DNA from: Lotus japonicus | Taxonomy: Eukaryota > Streptophyta > Magnoliopsida > Fabales > Fabaceae | Direction: 5' to 3' | Assembly (NCBI RefSeq): GCF_012489685.1 | Contig: NC_080043.1 | Span: 54,210,289 to 54,274,288, forward strand | DNA length: 64,000 bases | Shown: piece after piece, positions 1 to 10,759 of the stretch | How the letters are laid out: every line of letters begins with the position of its first letter | Position numbering within the stretch: position 1 is the stretch's first letter | Notes under the pieces: generated by a model | The model's input: only the letters and a program-made list of their open reading frames with translations | The model's database searches: none | What the model was told of the DNA's origin: nothing | Made by a program: the position numbers and the translations under genes

Positions 1-1369
1 ATAAATCATCAATCAAAACTTTGACTCTTTTCTTTAAAGCAGATACTTCCATTGTGGAGTCTTGTTTCTTTAAAAACTCATTTTCATGAATAATGGAATC
101 TTTTTCTTTTAAAACTTTCTCATGTTCTTTTTGCAACTTGGAAAACTGTTTCTTCAGGTTCTTGTATTTTTCAGATAAAGTGTAAGAATGTTCAAGCAGT
201 TCATTAAACTCTTCTTCAAGATTTTCAGATCTTACCTCATCATCTTCATCATCATCTGATCCATCTACTGAAGCCATGAGAGCGAATAGAGATTCTTCAT
301 CTTCTTCTTCCTCGTCATCTTCAGAGTTGTTTTCAGAATCATCCCAGCCAGTTACTAGAGCTTTCTTCTTCTTGTAGAATGGTTTCCTGACAGGCTTTTT
401 AGCTAGTCTAGGACAGTCTGGTTTGATGTGACCTGGCTTTTTGCATTCGAAACATGTAATGTTGCTTTTGTCTGCAGTTGAGGTGCTTTCACCTTTGTGT
501 GGAAAGGATTTCTTTTTCTGACTTGATTCTCTTTTGTTGTCCTTCTTCAGGCCTTTTCCTCTTTGTTGTTTGATCCACATCTTTTTGAACTTTCTGTTGA
601 ACAGTGCTTGCTCATCATCGGACAGTTCTTCTGAGGAATCTTCTTCATCAGACATTTCTTTCGTCTGACTGTTTTTGGAGATGTTAGCTTTGAAGGCGAT
701 GCTTTTCTGCTTCTTTAGGCTTTCATCTTGAGAAAGTTCAATCTCATGAACCTTCAGAGATCCCAGGAGATCTTCAAGTTTTAGTGTGCTAAGATCTCTT
801 GCTTCTTGGATAGCAGTAACTTTGGGTCTCCATCTTTTAGGAAGGCACCTCAGTATTTTTGTGATTTGATCAATGTGTGCGTATGTGCGATCGAGATTTC
901 GAAGACCATTGATAATGGTTTGAAATCTTGCGAACATTTCATCAATGGTTTCATTTTCCTTCATTTTGAAGGTTTCAAATTCAGCCACTAGTAAACTTAC
1001 TTTGGCTTGACGTACATTTTCTGTACCTTCATAGGCAAGCCCTAGAGCTTCCCATACTTCTTTGGCAGTTGCGAGTCCATCAACTTTGTCCAACTGAGCT
1101 TTGCTTAAGGCACATAAGAGAAATAGTTTTGCCTTTGAATTGAGTTGATAGTCTTTGCGTTGAGCTTCTGTCAGCTGATCTTTCTTGATGGGTTCACCAG
1201 CGTCATCTTTATAGACGATGTTGCCATTTTCAATGATATCCCACAGCTTGTAGCTTGAGGATTCTATGATAAGTTGCATGTGCGTCTTCCAGTAGGGATA
1301 TTCGGTTCCATCAAAGAAAGGAGGCTTGTTGGTGGATGAGCCCGTAGCGATAGCTTGATCTTCTGCCAT
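1..1369 (-). CDS. Copia gag polyprotein, N-terminal part, runs off left edge
   Basis: Reading leftward from the ATG at 1367-1369, the frame stays open to base 1, about 456 codons. The N-terminus has the FFDG-YPYWK pattern of plant Copia gag (DUF4219-like), followed by a UBN2-like helical region with the motif EMFARFQTI. A CCHC zinc knuckle uses C306, C309, H314 and C319, and an acidic Asp/Glu-rich stretch and a coiled-coil-like Lys/Glu region follow. Gag packages element RNA in cytoplasmic particles. It lies just after the primer site (1415-1426) and 5' LTR, so this is the normal first ORF. No stop or frameshift is seen in this part. Pol would lie to the left, outside the window. The lineage is SIRE- or Tork-like; I cannot decide. 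Confidence 0.85.
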   Translation of the reverse strand, partial: MAEDQAIATGSSTNKPPFFDGTEYPYWKTHMQLIIESSSYKLWDIIENGNIVYKDDAGEPIKKDQLTEAQRKDYQLNSKAKLFLLCALSKAQLDKVDGLATAKEVWEALGLAYEGTENVRQAKVSLLVAEFETFKMKENETIDEMFARFQTIINGLRNLDRTYAHIDQITKILRCLPKRWRPKVTAIQEARDLSTLKLEDLLGSLKVHEIELSQDESLKKQKSIAFKANISKNSQTKEMSDEEDSSEELSDDEQALFNRKFKKMWIKQQRGKGLKKDNKRESSQKKKSFPHKGESTSTADKSNITCFECKKPGHIKPDCPRLAKKPVRKPFYKKKKALVTGWDDSENNSEDDEEEEDEESLFALMASVDGSDDDEDDEVRSENLEEEFNELLEHSYTLSEKYKNLKKQFSKLQKEHEKVLKEKDSIIHENEFLKKQDSTMEVSALKKRVKVLIDDL

Positions 1370-1414
1370 GGATCTTTACTCTACACCTGTTAAGATGTTA
1401 GTTCTAGAGCCTAA

Positions 1415-1426
1415 GCTCTGATGCCA
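1415..1426 (-). other. Primer binding site (tRNA-iMet type), Copia
   Basis: On the minus strand this reads TGGCATCAGAGC, one base off the usual complement of the initiator-Met tRNA 3' end (TGGTATCAGAGC). It lies next to the LTR edge at 1429, as expected for minus-strand priming. Confidence 0.8.
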
Positions 1427-1428
1427 AT

Positions 1429-2809
1429 TGATATGTAAATAAGTAACACAAGAAAGGGGGGGTTTGAATTGTGTTCTTAAAAATTACTTGTTAAAACTTT
1501 AGTTTATGAAAAGAAGATAAGTTCTTAAGAAAATTGTTCTGGTGACTTTTCAAAAACTGTTTAGTGCAGCGGAAGTAAGTAAATAAAGCAGAACGATCAG
1601 CACACAGGAATTTATACTGGTTCACCCTAAACGATTGGGCTACGTCCAGTACTTGGCCACCACCAAGATTTTCACTAGCAAGTATCAAGGACTTCTCCAA
1701 TACAAGTATTAGACAGGACTTCTCCAAGTATTATCACGGACTTCTCCAAGTATTGTACAGGACTCCTCCTAGTATTATCACGGACTTCTCCAAGTATTTT
1801 ACAGGACTCCTCCTACAATCAACAAGATTGTTTGGCTCTGCAAGAAATCTCTTCTCAAAAGAGTTGGTGTAGACAATTTATGGCACTGGAACTCTCAAGT
1901 GTTTTGGGTTCTGAAAGGACGTTGGAACACACAAGAGTTCAGAATCTAAGAGAGAAGTAAGAGAAGAGGTTTGACTCTTTTAAGGTTTGGTATTCTCTCT
2001 TGATTTAGCAGAGGTATGAGATCGGATTTGACTCTTAGGAAATCTGCTGTGAGCTTTTAATGCTTTGAAGAATGTTTTGATTAATTGCTCTGAGTTCTTT
2101 CTTTTCCTGCAATAAATTTTTCTCTTCTTTTTTTTTTTTTCAATCTTCAGATATGTCCTTTATATATGATCTTGCTAGTTGTGTAGCCGTTGAGACACAA
2201 AATCTGGCCGTTGTTTGTAGCCGTTGTGAGTGTCATCTAACCATTGATTCAAATCTCCGGTTGGTAGCTTCATTAAATGCATGCTGCTGTTCAAAACTAT
2301 CCTTTAGCCAAAAAGGTGTACTTTGTCAGCTAGTAGGTGGTGATAGCTTTGGGCTACTTTGCAGAAGAGAGACATTTTGGAAAAGTGATGTTGACGTGTT
2401 GTCCTTTTTCCTCTTCATTGGTCATCGAGACTTCTCTCTTCAAAGATAAATCAGTTTGCACGTGGCCAGATTAGTTTCCTTCAGACTAAAGCATGGGGCA
2501 AATAGTTGAGATACAATTTTGACTTTCCCGCTCAAAGACTTCTTCTGAAATTCTGAGGTATGACGTGGCATAAAATGATACAGAACAAGTGTCTTCCTTG
2601 TTTACTGGACGATGCGGTCATATCTTGCGTAAACTTCTTTTTCCTTATAAGGCTTAGACATATTCGTTGAAGCATGCGACCTTATAATATATATTTCCTG
2701 AAAAATGTCATTAACATCTGGAATTAGATTTTAGTATAGAAAGGTATTTATAAAAATTGTTAGGATCAAAATAAGATTGAAACACGTTGTAACACGTTTG
2801 AACTTAACA
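1429..2809 (-). mobile_element. 5' LTR of the left-edge Copia element
   Basis: The unit has TG...CA ends: on the minus strand it begins TGTTAAGTTC at 2809 and ends ACATATCA at 1429, next to the primer site. Length is 1381 bp. The base after it (2810) is inside the integrase coding sequence of Gypsy A, which shows that this Copia element inserted into Gypsy A. The matching 3' LTR is outside the window, so the target duplication cannot be checked. Confidence 0.8.
1679..1817. repeat. Short tandem repeat inside the Copia LTR
   Basis: Units built on GGACTTCTCCAAGTATT and GGACTCCTCCTAGTATT alternate about six times, giving a higher-order period of about 45 bp. A decayed piece of the same kind of motif recurs at 39079-39110 in the old Copia LTR fragment. 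Confidence 0.7.
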
Positions 2810-4103
2810 AACTATTGTTGTATGTAAATTCAATCAATGGCAGAAGATCATCCCAGCTTCCTCTGTTATCTAACACACAAGCACGTAATAGATCCTCTAG
2901 TTCTCTCTGTTTGCCCATCAGTTTGTGGATGATACGCCGAACTCAATCTCAGCTTGGTTCCTAACGCATCATGAAGAGCTCCCCAAAAGTGCGAATTAAC
3001 TTTGGATCCCGATCAGACACAATACTCGTCGGAACTCCGTGTAGTCTCACAATCTCCGCCACATAAATCTCAGCCAACTTTTCCACATTGTAGGTAGTTC
3101 TCACTGGTAGAAAATGCGCTGGCTTAGTTAAACGATCCACAATCACCCAAATCGAATCGTGTCGCTTCTGTGTTCTTGGCAAAGCTACCACAAAATCCAT
3201 GGATATGCTATCCCATTTCCATTCTGGCACGTCTAAACTCTGTAGCATACCAGCAGGTCTTTGATGCTCTACCTTAGCCTTCTGACAAGTCAAACAAGCA
3301 GCTACATACTCGGCCACTTGTTTCTTCATTCCCGGCCACCAAAAATTCAGTTTCAAGTCCTGATACATCTTTGTCATTCCCGGATGAATGCTCCATTTGC
3401 TCTTGTGTCCTTCATCCATGATTAGTCTTCTCAATTCTGGATTGTCGGGTACACAAACTCTGTCCTTGCATCTTAAGATATCGTCAGTTCCGATCTTAAA
3501 TTCCGGGTCTTTCCCTTGAATTACTAGGTTCCTCTTCTCTAGCAGAAACACATCTTGCAATTGTTGCTCTCTAATCTCTTCCATTAGTCCAGTGGCGATT
3601 CTGACCATTCCGAACTTCAACTTTCCCTCCGACGGTGCCACACCTAAACTCATATCTCGAAATTGTTCCAGTAACTCCAGCTCTTTAACCATCATTGACG
3701 AGACATGCATCTTCCTACTCAAAGCATTAGCAACTACATTTGCCTTCCTAGGGTGATATTGCAACGTAAACTCATAGTCCTTGATAAACTCCATCCATCT
3801 TCGTTGCCTCATGTTCAGCTCCTTCTGATCGAACAAGTATTTAAGACTCTTGTGATCGCTAAATATCGTGAAAGTACAACCATAGAGATAATGCCTCCAG
3901 ATTTCAAGCGAAAACACAATGGCAGCTAACTCCAAATCGTGAGTCTGGTAGTTCCTCTCGTGAGTCTTCAACTGTCTCGAAGCATAAGCCACCACTTTCC
4001 GATGTTGCATCAGCACACATCCCAAGCCTTGATACGAAGCATCACAGTAGACCTCATAAGGTTCCTCCGGTTGTGGCAAAATAAGCACAGGTGACGTCGT
4101 CAA
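2810..4103 (-). pseudogene. Gypsy A pol: RNase H and integrase (broken)
   Basis: The longest open part is 2961-4103 (380 aa). RNase H shows YCDAS, DLELAA and SDHKSL, but the last catalytic motif reads ANALSR where the family has ADALSR, so that Asp is lost. The integrase zinc region follows ([12 protein letters not shown] and CLTCQ), then SMDFVVALP with the first catalytic Asp and SDRDPK with the second. A frameshift near 2965-2980 ends the frame, although integrase homology continues to 2810 ([15 protein letters not shown]), where the Copia element inserted. Order and motifs fit a Tekay/Del-like Gypsy pol. It cannot make an active enzyme. Confidence 0.85.
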
Positions 4104-4476
4104 CCGTTCCTTCAGTGTCCAAAAACTTGATTCACACGCCTCAGTCCATGCAAAAGGTTGATTCTTCCTCGTCAGTTAAGTCAATGGTCCAACAATCTTG
4201 GCAAATCCCTCAATGAAGCGTCTATAATATCCGACTAAATCCACAAAACTTCTGATTTCTGTCACTGTCTTCGGTTGCTCCCAAGCCAAAACAGTCTCCA
4301 CTTTCGCTGGGTCCACAGCTATGCCTTCCTTTGAGATAACATGGCCTAAGAAATTGACTTCCTCCAACCAGAATTCACACTTGGAAGGGTTTGCATACAG
4401 CTTTTTCTCCCTCAACACTTGTAAAACTTGGCGCAAATGTCCTTCATGTTCCTTTGCGTCCCTTCGAATAGATTAG
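4104..4476 (-). pseudogene. Gypsy A reverse transcriptase, C-terminal part
   Basis: This continues the RT split by the insertion at 4477-8121. Motifs include [18 protein letters not shown] and VVDPAKV-like text (here AVDPAKV), typical of the Gypsy RT thumb and connection. Two lesions are visible: one extra G near 4462-4466 shifts the frame just after the catalytic region, and an in-frame TAA at 4176-4178 separates RT from RNase H, which continues in the same frame. The last 5 bp (4472-4476, ATTAG) are one copy of the target duplication of the inserted unit. Confidence 0.8.
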
Positions 4477-6983
4477 TGATGATAGGATATTTAATGAAGA
4501 AGTTTTCCTCCACTAACTACTATCAAATCCCTTTCAAGACTCAATCGTAGTATAGTATCGGGTTTTTGTCGTCTCCACAGGGATTGTGTTGCTACGTATT
4601 AATTTCACTAGCTAAACATTGTTTGAACAGTTTAAACATAATATGTGTTTTATTTAAATTTAGGAAAAACTATAATTAAAGCGAGAAAAGAAGTTTCACG
4701 GAGGCAAACAAAGAAGAAAATGTATTTGGAAAATGAGTTCATTGATTTACAACTTATTCTCAACCAATATACTTTTATAAGATAAAGTTAACATTTAAGA
4801 TGCCGATAAGAGTTATTCACCGACTAATTTCTTAGCTAAGTGAATCTACCAATTAAGAACCTAGCCTTAATTCCTTAAGTCCTAGTGATCATAAAGGAGC
4901 ATTATAGCACATACATACTCGATAAGACATTCCCAAGCTCTGTTCCTAACCTAAGAAGTTCATGTCCTAGTGGATAGAATCCCTGACTGGCACTCAAGAA
5001 ATCCTAATAGTTCCTACTAGATAATCCTATACTAGAGAGGTGAGTATCCCGACTGGTCACTCGGTATAGATCTCTTTTCCAACTCATGATATTCATACCT
5101 AAGAGTTAATGTTTCCTATTGTCACCTAGAAAACCTTAACCCTACCTAAGACATGTCTTTCTTAAGATGACTGATGCAAGGGTGGTTCCTCTCATAAACT
5201 AAATTTACACCAACTTCTCAATTGTCATGCAAATCCTAAAAAACGTCATATTGGCAAAAGACACAGGAACGCGCAAAGAGAATTAATAACCTAAGACATA
5301 GGAATTTTTCCCCTTTCTATGAACTAAGTCTATATTAACCCATATCAATTTCCCAATCTATTTACGAATTAATATAAACCCTTAAAATTATCAATTAACC
5401 AATAGAAGCACTAAGCATAGAGAGAAACGCCAAATAATGGAAACACATACTTATAATTGCATAAAGATGTATTGAATAAGAGTAAAATCAAACTACATCA
5501 TCCAAAATACTAAAATAGAGTCAAAACATAAAAATAGGTAAAGAGAAAAACAAAACCCAAAATAGAACGGAGCCATGACGTCTAGAGAAGCTGTCACCTT
5601 CCTCCATGGCCCTGACACCGGCCCTCAAGGGCCTAGCCTTCCACTCCACCAAAAAATTGCCTCAAGTCTCCCAAAAGTTTTTATTAGGTTTAGGAGAAGA
5701 GAAAAGATGAAAGGATCCCCAAAAACTAGGTTAAAAACTGATTTTATATTGATTTTTCGAAGCCTGTGCGTTTTTGTCTTTTCTGGCGCAGAAAATGATC
5801 CTGTGCAGTCAGGTGCACCTTGTTACGGTGCACCCTCACGAGTCTGGACGCTGGATCATTGAGACAGCTACGTGGCGCAATCACAGGCGAGGATGCACGA
5901 TAAGAAGATGGACGCGCGACACACTGGAATATGACCCTTAAAAGCTGCGAATTTCTTTTCTTTTTCCTTTTTATTTCTGATTTTCTCTCTCTTCTCATAT
6001 CTTCTCCTAAAATAACAATAAAGTAAAATAAATGAGTAAACAGCCATTTTGGTCCCTGATTGTGTTCACTTATGAAGAACCAGTCCTCATACTTTGAAAA
6101 TGGTCATTTTTCGTCCCTGAATTTATCGTCGTCGGTCAAGTTAGTCCTAGATTGAGTTTTCCGTTAGTCCCTCGGACGGAAAAGTCCAAATGTCACCATT
6201 TTTGCCACATTGGCTTGACACGTCATCAATTACTCACATCTTATTATGTCAATTTAGTCCTCTATGAAAATTAAAAAAAAAATCGAAATTTATTAATTCA
6301 AATTAAATTTATATTAGTAAATTCACAACATCTTCGTCACCTTCATCCACAACATCATCATATCCATTCAGTAAAGAAATTCTAAACAATTGTTTTTTAG
6401 AAAGTTGAATTTTATTCAAGCAAAATGACAAGATACAGCAACCGGTGGCACTGGGCACACCCAGAGATTAGGAAAAGAAAAGTACAAAGCAAAAATGAAG
6501 AAAAATAACATAGCAACAGAAATTGACAGCAGGTAAACAACATCTTTAGAAGGTTAAGCATTGAGAGCCAGTATTCCCTGGAGCCAAACCACGAAATAGA
6601 CAGAAAAAAAAACCTTGCAGCAGAGGACACAACTCGAAGCTATTGGTCTGAAGATTAATTTTTCCCAAAAAAAAAAGCATTTTTAACAAATTCAAACCCA
6701 TCCTCACCTCCAATTTCAGAATTACAACGAAACAAACAGAACCCTAAACACATTTTTCAATTCGCGTTCTTACCTCCTCTTCGGTCTCTCTGTAATTGCC
6801 TTGTTCAACCTTCTCCAGCTTCAATTTCAGAGCTTCAATCCAACCCAATTAACCTTTTCCTCGCAGATGCATATCTAGAGGTTGCTTCAATTTCTTAATT
6901 CTCATTTTAGGGTTTTCAATTTCTATTTCTGAACAATCTGACAGGGTCAAGATTTGCTCTGGTTTGCTTTGTTCTAGTTGCAG

Positions 6984-7109
6984 AGGGCTCTGGTGTTGGC
7001 TGGTGACGAACGAATCGATAAGAAGCATGCCTTACCTCCACGAAGGGATGATGACCGCGACGACCATTATGTGTATCATCTCGGCGAAAATCTCACTCCT
7101 AGATCCAAG
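6984..7109 (+). pseudogene. Captured exon fragment resembling a LAMMER-type protein kinase (AFC-like)
   Basis: A pyrimidine-rich stretch ending in TTGCAG (6978-6983) looks like a 3' splice site. The frame after it encodes RRDDDRDDHYVYHLGENL followed by TPRSK. Plant AFC/CLK kinases have a very similar segment (DDDRDGHYVF-LGENLTPRYK) just before the kinase domain. Only about 42 codons are present and the kinase domain itself is absent, so this is a captured piece, not a gene. The identification is by remembered family motif; a protein search would settle it. Confidence 0.55.
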
Positions 7110-7214
7110 CACCCTGCGTGCAAAACCCTCACTCTCTCCCTCTTATTCTCTATCACAACTTCCCCCTTTCTTCCCTAAACAAAACCCTAATTCCTCTCCC
7201 CCCTCTCTCCTCCA

Positions 7215-7299
7215 ATGGCGAAATTCATCAGCCCAAACGCCATCCCCTGACTCTTCCTCAGATCTCCCCGAAATCATCGTCCAAGTCGTCGATCTCAAG
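7215..7299 (+). pseudogene. Captured fragment resembling the N-terminus of replication protein A 70 kDa
   Basis: An ATG at 7215 gives MAKFISPNAIP and a stop. In a shifted frame the text resumes as SSSDLPEIIVQVVDLK. RPA70 proteins of plants begin with a -TP-AI- motif and contain an EIVVQVVDLKP-like segment, so this looks like an RPA70 5' exon piece with one frameshift, preceded by a C/T-rich 5' UTR-like stretch. It is abutted by the kinase-like fragment, which suggests that two host genes were captured. Confidence is limited by the short length. Confidence 0.4.
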
Positions 7300-7507
7300 C
7301 AAAGTGTTGCTGGCATTGTTTTGAAGCCCAGGGAGGATTATGGAGTCAAGAGCGAAGCTGCTGTTGCTGCTACTGGGTTCTTAGTTCTCTCTTTGAGATT
7401 TGGATACAATTTTTTTGTTTTTTTTAGCTTTTAATTTTGCTGATCTCGTTAGTTTATTTTCATGGAGGATGAGGGGATTTTGTGTTCTATGAAAGAAGAA
7501 GGTGAGA

Positions 7508-7560
7508 TTGAGGATGAAGATGAAGATGAAGATGAAGATGAAGATGAAGATGAGGTTGAA
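7508..7560 (+). repeat. GATGAA microsatellite in the MULE interior
   Basis: A run of GATGAA hexamers encodes Asp-Glu repeats and ends at a TAG after VEDN. It may be the acidic end of another captured ORF; nothing more can be said. Confidence 0.6.
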
Positions 7561-8126
7561 GATAATTAGGTGATTTTTTGTAATTTGAATTAATAAATTC
7601 AGAGTATTTTTGTTTTATTTTCATAGGGGACTAAATTGACATAATAAGATGTGAGTAATTGATGACGTGTCAAGTCAATATGGCAAAAATGGTGATATTT
7701 GGACTTTTCCGTTAAAGGGACTAACGGAAAACTCAATCAAGGACTAACTTGACCGACGACGATAAATTCAAGGACGAAAAAAGACCATTTTCAAAGTATG
7801 AGGATTGGTTCGTCATAAGTGAACACAATCAGGGACCAAAATGGCTGTTTACTCTAAAATAAATAGAAGATAAAAATAAGATAATAACTTAAAAAAAACT
7901 TATCTAATCCTAAATAAAACTAAATAAATCCTAATAAATATAAATAGAAGATAAAATTAATTCAAATCCTAATAAAATGTAGAAAAATATTAAATCTTAA
8001 TAAAAATATTAAAATGCATGAAATAAGTCTTAAGTGTCCTAAAATTACTAAAATATCTTAAATAATATATTAACATGTATGCAAATAAACTAGGAAAATA
8101 ACCTTAAATCCCGGGTCATCAATTAG

Positions 8127-8537
8127 TATGTCATCAATAAACACCACCACAAACCGACCTAAGAACTCATGAAAGATGCGGTTCATGTAATCCGTGAAAA
8201 CAGCAGGTGCATTTTTCACTCCAAACGGCATCACTAGGTACTCGTAGTGTCCGTAGCGTGTTCTGAAAGCAGTCTTCGGTATATCCTCAGTCTTCACTCT
8301 GATCTGATGGTAGCCTGACTTCAAGTCTATCTTGGAAAATACGGTAGCCCCTCGTAATTGATCCATCAAATCATCTATGCTCGGCAACGGGTATCGGTTC
8401 TTAATCGTCGCCTTGTTCAGTTGTCGATAATCCACACATAATCTCGACTTCCCGTCTTTCTTCTTGACTAAAAGCACTGGCGCTCCCCACGGTGAAACAC
8501 TTGGTCGAATGAATCCTTTTGCCGAAAGATCCTCCAA
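8127..8537 (-). pseudogene. Gypsy A reverse transcriptase, N-terminal part
   Basis: From 8537 leftward the frame gives ARG-free start text [20 protein letters not shown], then [67 protein letters not shown] and FIDDILI. This is the finger and palm of a Gypsy RT with both catalytic regions. It stops at 8127 because of the insertion at 4477-8121 and resumes at 4476. The protease and the RT start are missing on the upstream side, so the pol gene is incomplete even apart from the insertion. Confidence 0.85.
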
Positions 8538-8806
8538 CGACTCCGTTTCAAAACTAAACGCCCTAAAATCCTACGTATTGTACCCATAAGGAATTTCCAT
8601 GAGGTCCTAGCTTCCTTATCGACGCATCGGTGAAACAACTTCCTAGCTCAGCGTGCTATCCTGTACCTCGTGTAACTTCTATAGTTAAATCACGAGCAAC
8701 TTCGAATAAGGTCCTACTAGGGATAATAATCATAAGATCATAGTCTAAGCAGTAAATACAAGTTAGGCGCGTCACACTCGTTTCGAAGATAAAAGAGTAA
8801 GTTATT
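8538..8806 (-). pseudogene. Degenerate gag-RT junction of Gypsy A (protease not recognisable)
   Basis: Only 269 bp separate the last zinc knuckle from RT. All frames are interrupted and no DTG/DSG protease motif is seen. Intact elements need several hundred bases here for protease and linker, so this is a deletion remnant. Confidence 0.5.
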
Positions 8807-9220
8807 CTAGAATAAGAGAACAGCTAAAATATTACCATCGTTCCCACGTTCTTCCTCGTTCAACTCCATAGCTCTTGCCCCCTCCTTGGTATGAATCCTT
8901 TCCTCTGCAGCAAGTTGTTTTCCTTTCCCAGCATTCCCTGATGATTCACCCTTGGGTGCCTTGCAATCTCTGGATAAATGTCCCGGTTGGTTGCAATTGA
9001 AGCATAGAGGTCCCCTGTCTGGACACTTGTTACTGTAGTGCCCCACTTTCCTGCACCTGTAACACGTCACTGTTTTTCCCGAAGTCTTGTTTCCTGTCCC
9101 TCCGGTAGCATCATTCCCTTTCATCTTACTGTCAGACGTTCCCCCCTGGAGTGTCTTGCAGTTCACAGCTAGATGCCCCTCTCGGTTACACTTGAAGCAT
9201 CTCCGTCCAATAGTGAGCAC
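8807..9220 (-). pseudogene. Gypsy A gag, zinc-knuckle region
   Basis: Three CCHC boxes follow one another: CFKCNREGHLAVNC, CYRCRKVGHYSNKC and CFNCNQPGHLSRDC, with basic linkers (137 aa in this frame). A fourth box, CFRCGKFGHFANKC, lies upstream in the other frame (9169-9591), so a one-base frameshift near 9205-9220 splits the knuckle array. Multiple knuckles are common in Gypsy chromovirus gag and bind element RNA. Confidence 0.8.
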
Positions 9221-9591
9221 TTGTTAGCAAAATGCCCAAACTTTCCGCAACGAAAACATGTCACACCTTTGTCACCAACTGGCTTCCCTCCTTTAACAGC
9301 AGTCGTTGGTTTGTACGCTCTTGAGATAAGATCTCTTCCCTCGGGACGCTGATACGGTCCCCACTGATGGTAGCTCTCCCTTCCGTTGTAGCCTTGGGAA
9401 CCTGACCTCATTGGTCCCCCAGCTCCTGTTCGGTTCATTCCTCTTTGTTGATACATTTCCGTCGCCATCAGTCGTTGATGATGCTCACTTGTAGCCTCTT
9501 CAGCGCGTGTGTAAGCGTCTTCCGCAGCCTGGTTTATCATTGCCTCGATCAGTGTAGCTATTGCCTCCGCCATCCGGTTAGGGTCCACCAT
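9169..9591 (-). pseudogene. Gypsy A gag, N-terminal part with capsid core deleted
   Basis: The likely start is the ATG at 9589-9591 (MVDPNRMAEAIATLIEAM). After about 35 residues the sequence jumps straight to a Gly/Arg/Tyr-rich linker and the zinc knuckle CFRCGKFGHFANKC. In the sister element D (30319-30770) a capsid core with PPKFSGGTDPDKA and AEYWWRGA stands between these parts, so Gypsy A has lost its capsid region. The frame ends at 9169 after a frameshift. It is not functional. Confidence 0.75.
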
Positions 9592-9785
9592 CCTATACCT
9601 CATCAAACGTCCAATTAGTACTAACCATAAGGTAGCACTAGACAAACCATTCCATATGGTTAAGTAGTAACGCAAACAATTAGAGCGAAAATCGCTCTGC
9701 AGACAATCAATTTTCACTCTTTGCAGAGTCACACAACCTAGCACAGAAGACCTATTCCCCAAAGACTCCCGAAAGACTCGACTAA
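9592..9785 (-). other. 5' leader of Gypsy A between primer site and gag
   Basis: About 190 bp of untranslated leader. The same leader, recognisable by CTCTGCAAAGAGTGAAAATT, follows the primer site of Gypsy D at 26060-26110, confirming that A and D belong to the same family. Confidence 0.6.
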
Positions 9786-9797
9786 GCTCTGATACCA
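9786..9797 (-). other. Primer binding site of Gypsy A
   Basis: On the minus strand this reads TGGTATCAGAGC, a perfect match to the complement of the initiator-Met tRNA 3' end, three bases from the LTR edge. Confidence 0.9.
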
Positions 9798-10191
9798 CAA
9801 TGTAACACCCCGATTTCCAGGTGTCACTTTAGTAACTAAAAATAAACTTTACGCGGAAAACAGGTAATTTTTTTTTTTCGTTTGATTCCTTTTAATTAAA
9901 GCGATAGAAAAAAAAAGACATAACCCAACAACTAAACTAACCGAAATACAAATATATACACATGTACAGCCTCAGCTGCACTCCCACGTCACGCGCACTC
10001 GCAGTGACTCCAAAGTAGTGTGCCCGTAGGCAAATATATACAGATCCAGAAGTGTGAGTGTGAAAGTTATAATTACAATCCACTAGGAGAAAGTCGGCCT
10101 CAAAATGGCCTAGGCAAAGACCCCTATGGTCCGACTGACTCACTGTGATCCCTCAGTAAGAGAACCACACAAAAAGTCATGCGTCGGGAAC

Positions 10192-10538
10192 CTACCCTGT
10201 TCCAAAAGTAAAACGAATCAGAGCTCTACACAAAATATGACGCCTGCCTAAACCTACCCTCCCAGTACCGAGTCCACAGCGAACTGAAGTTGGCAAGTGG
10301 AAGCTCAGCTCCATGCGTCGTAAACCTCCTTTCGTTAAACGTCCATGCTCGTCAGTCCGGTCCTCCATGACCCTTCCCCGGTGCGTCGCCCGATGATCCA
10401 CAAGATCAATCACCCAAGCGGTGGGGGCATGACGATCCACCAACTCAAACCTGATCCCCCCCCCCCCGAGGGAGAGACCATCGAAACCCAATCCACCGTC
10501 GACATCTGGCAGCAGGCCGACCGCCCAAACACAAACAT
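10192..10538 (-). pseudogene. ORF0 remnant in LTR L1, acidic tail deleted
   Basis: The start equivalent to other copies is the ATG at 10536-10538 (MFVFGRSACCQM). A C12 tract at 10456-10467, where intact copies have seven, shifts the frame. The conserved block IRFELVDRHAPTAWVIDLVD and RGRVMEDRTDEHGRLTKG then reads open. After CGLGTG the Ser/Asp/Glu-rich tail is missing and the frame runs into former non-coding LTR, ending at 10192. LTR copy L2 shares the same tail junction. Function is unknown; see the intact copy at 26710-27408. Confidence 0.6.
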
Positions 10539-10759
10539 GAAACCAAAGCCAAGGCGCTAGGGTCAACTCACGGAATAGAGTAGATATACAAACAACATGT
10601 GATTGGGGAATATATATATATATATATGTTATTATATATATATAAATATATTCCTAGCATGTTATCGGCTCTAACAATAATTCAGTAATGCAAACAACAC
10701 ACAATTCCAGTCAGGATGAATGTATGCGTGAAATGCAATTCAATATGATCCGGATAGTT

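Larger units (their letters stand above)
6034..7854. mobile_element. Mutator-like element with long TIRs (Pack-MULE candidate)
   Basis: Terminal inverted repeats of about 236 bp (6034-6270 and 7618-7854) begin GAGTAAACAGCC and match closely over their whole length with a few small indels. A 10-bp direct duplication, TAAAATAAAT, flanks the element (6024-6033 and 7855-7864). Long TIRs with a 9-11 bp duplication are the signature of Mutator-like elements. No transposase is present. The interior carries gene-like fragments (6984-7109 and 7215-7299), an intron-exon border and an Asp/Glu-codon microsatellite, which is the make-up of a Pack-MULE. Confidence 0.85.
4477..8121. mobile_element. Probable solo LTR (about 1.8 kb) carrying a MULE, inside Gypsy A RT
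   Basis: The unit begins TGATGATAGG and ends GGGTCATCA, with ATTAG on both sides (4472-4476 and 8122-8126). Removing it restores the RT coding sequence through the catalytic FIDDILIYS motif. No coding region, primer site or second LTR is seen, so a solo LTR is the simplest reading; a small non-autonomous element is the alternative. Excluding the nested MULE and its extra target copy, about 1.81 kb remains. It is AT-rich. The family is not certain; TGATGACCCGG at the minus-strand start resembles Ogre-like LTRs, but that is from memory only. Confidence 0.7.

Noticed and set aside
6964..7434. 156-aa ORF in the MULE as a host gene
   Set aside because: It runs across a splice-site-like border and two unrelated fragments in mixed frames; it is a by-product of captured pieces.
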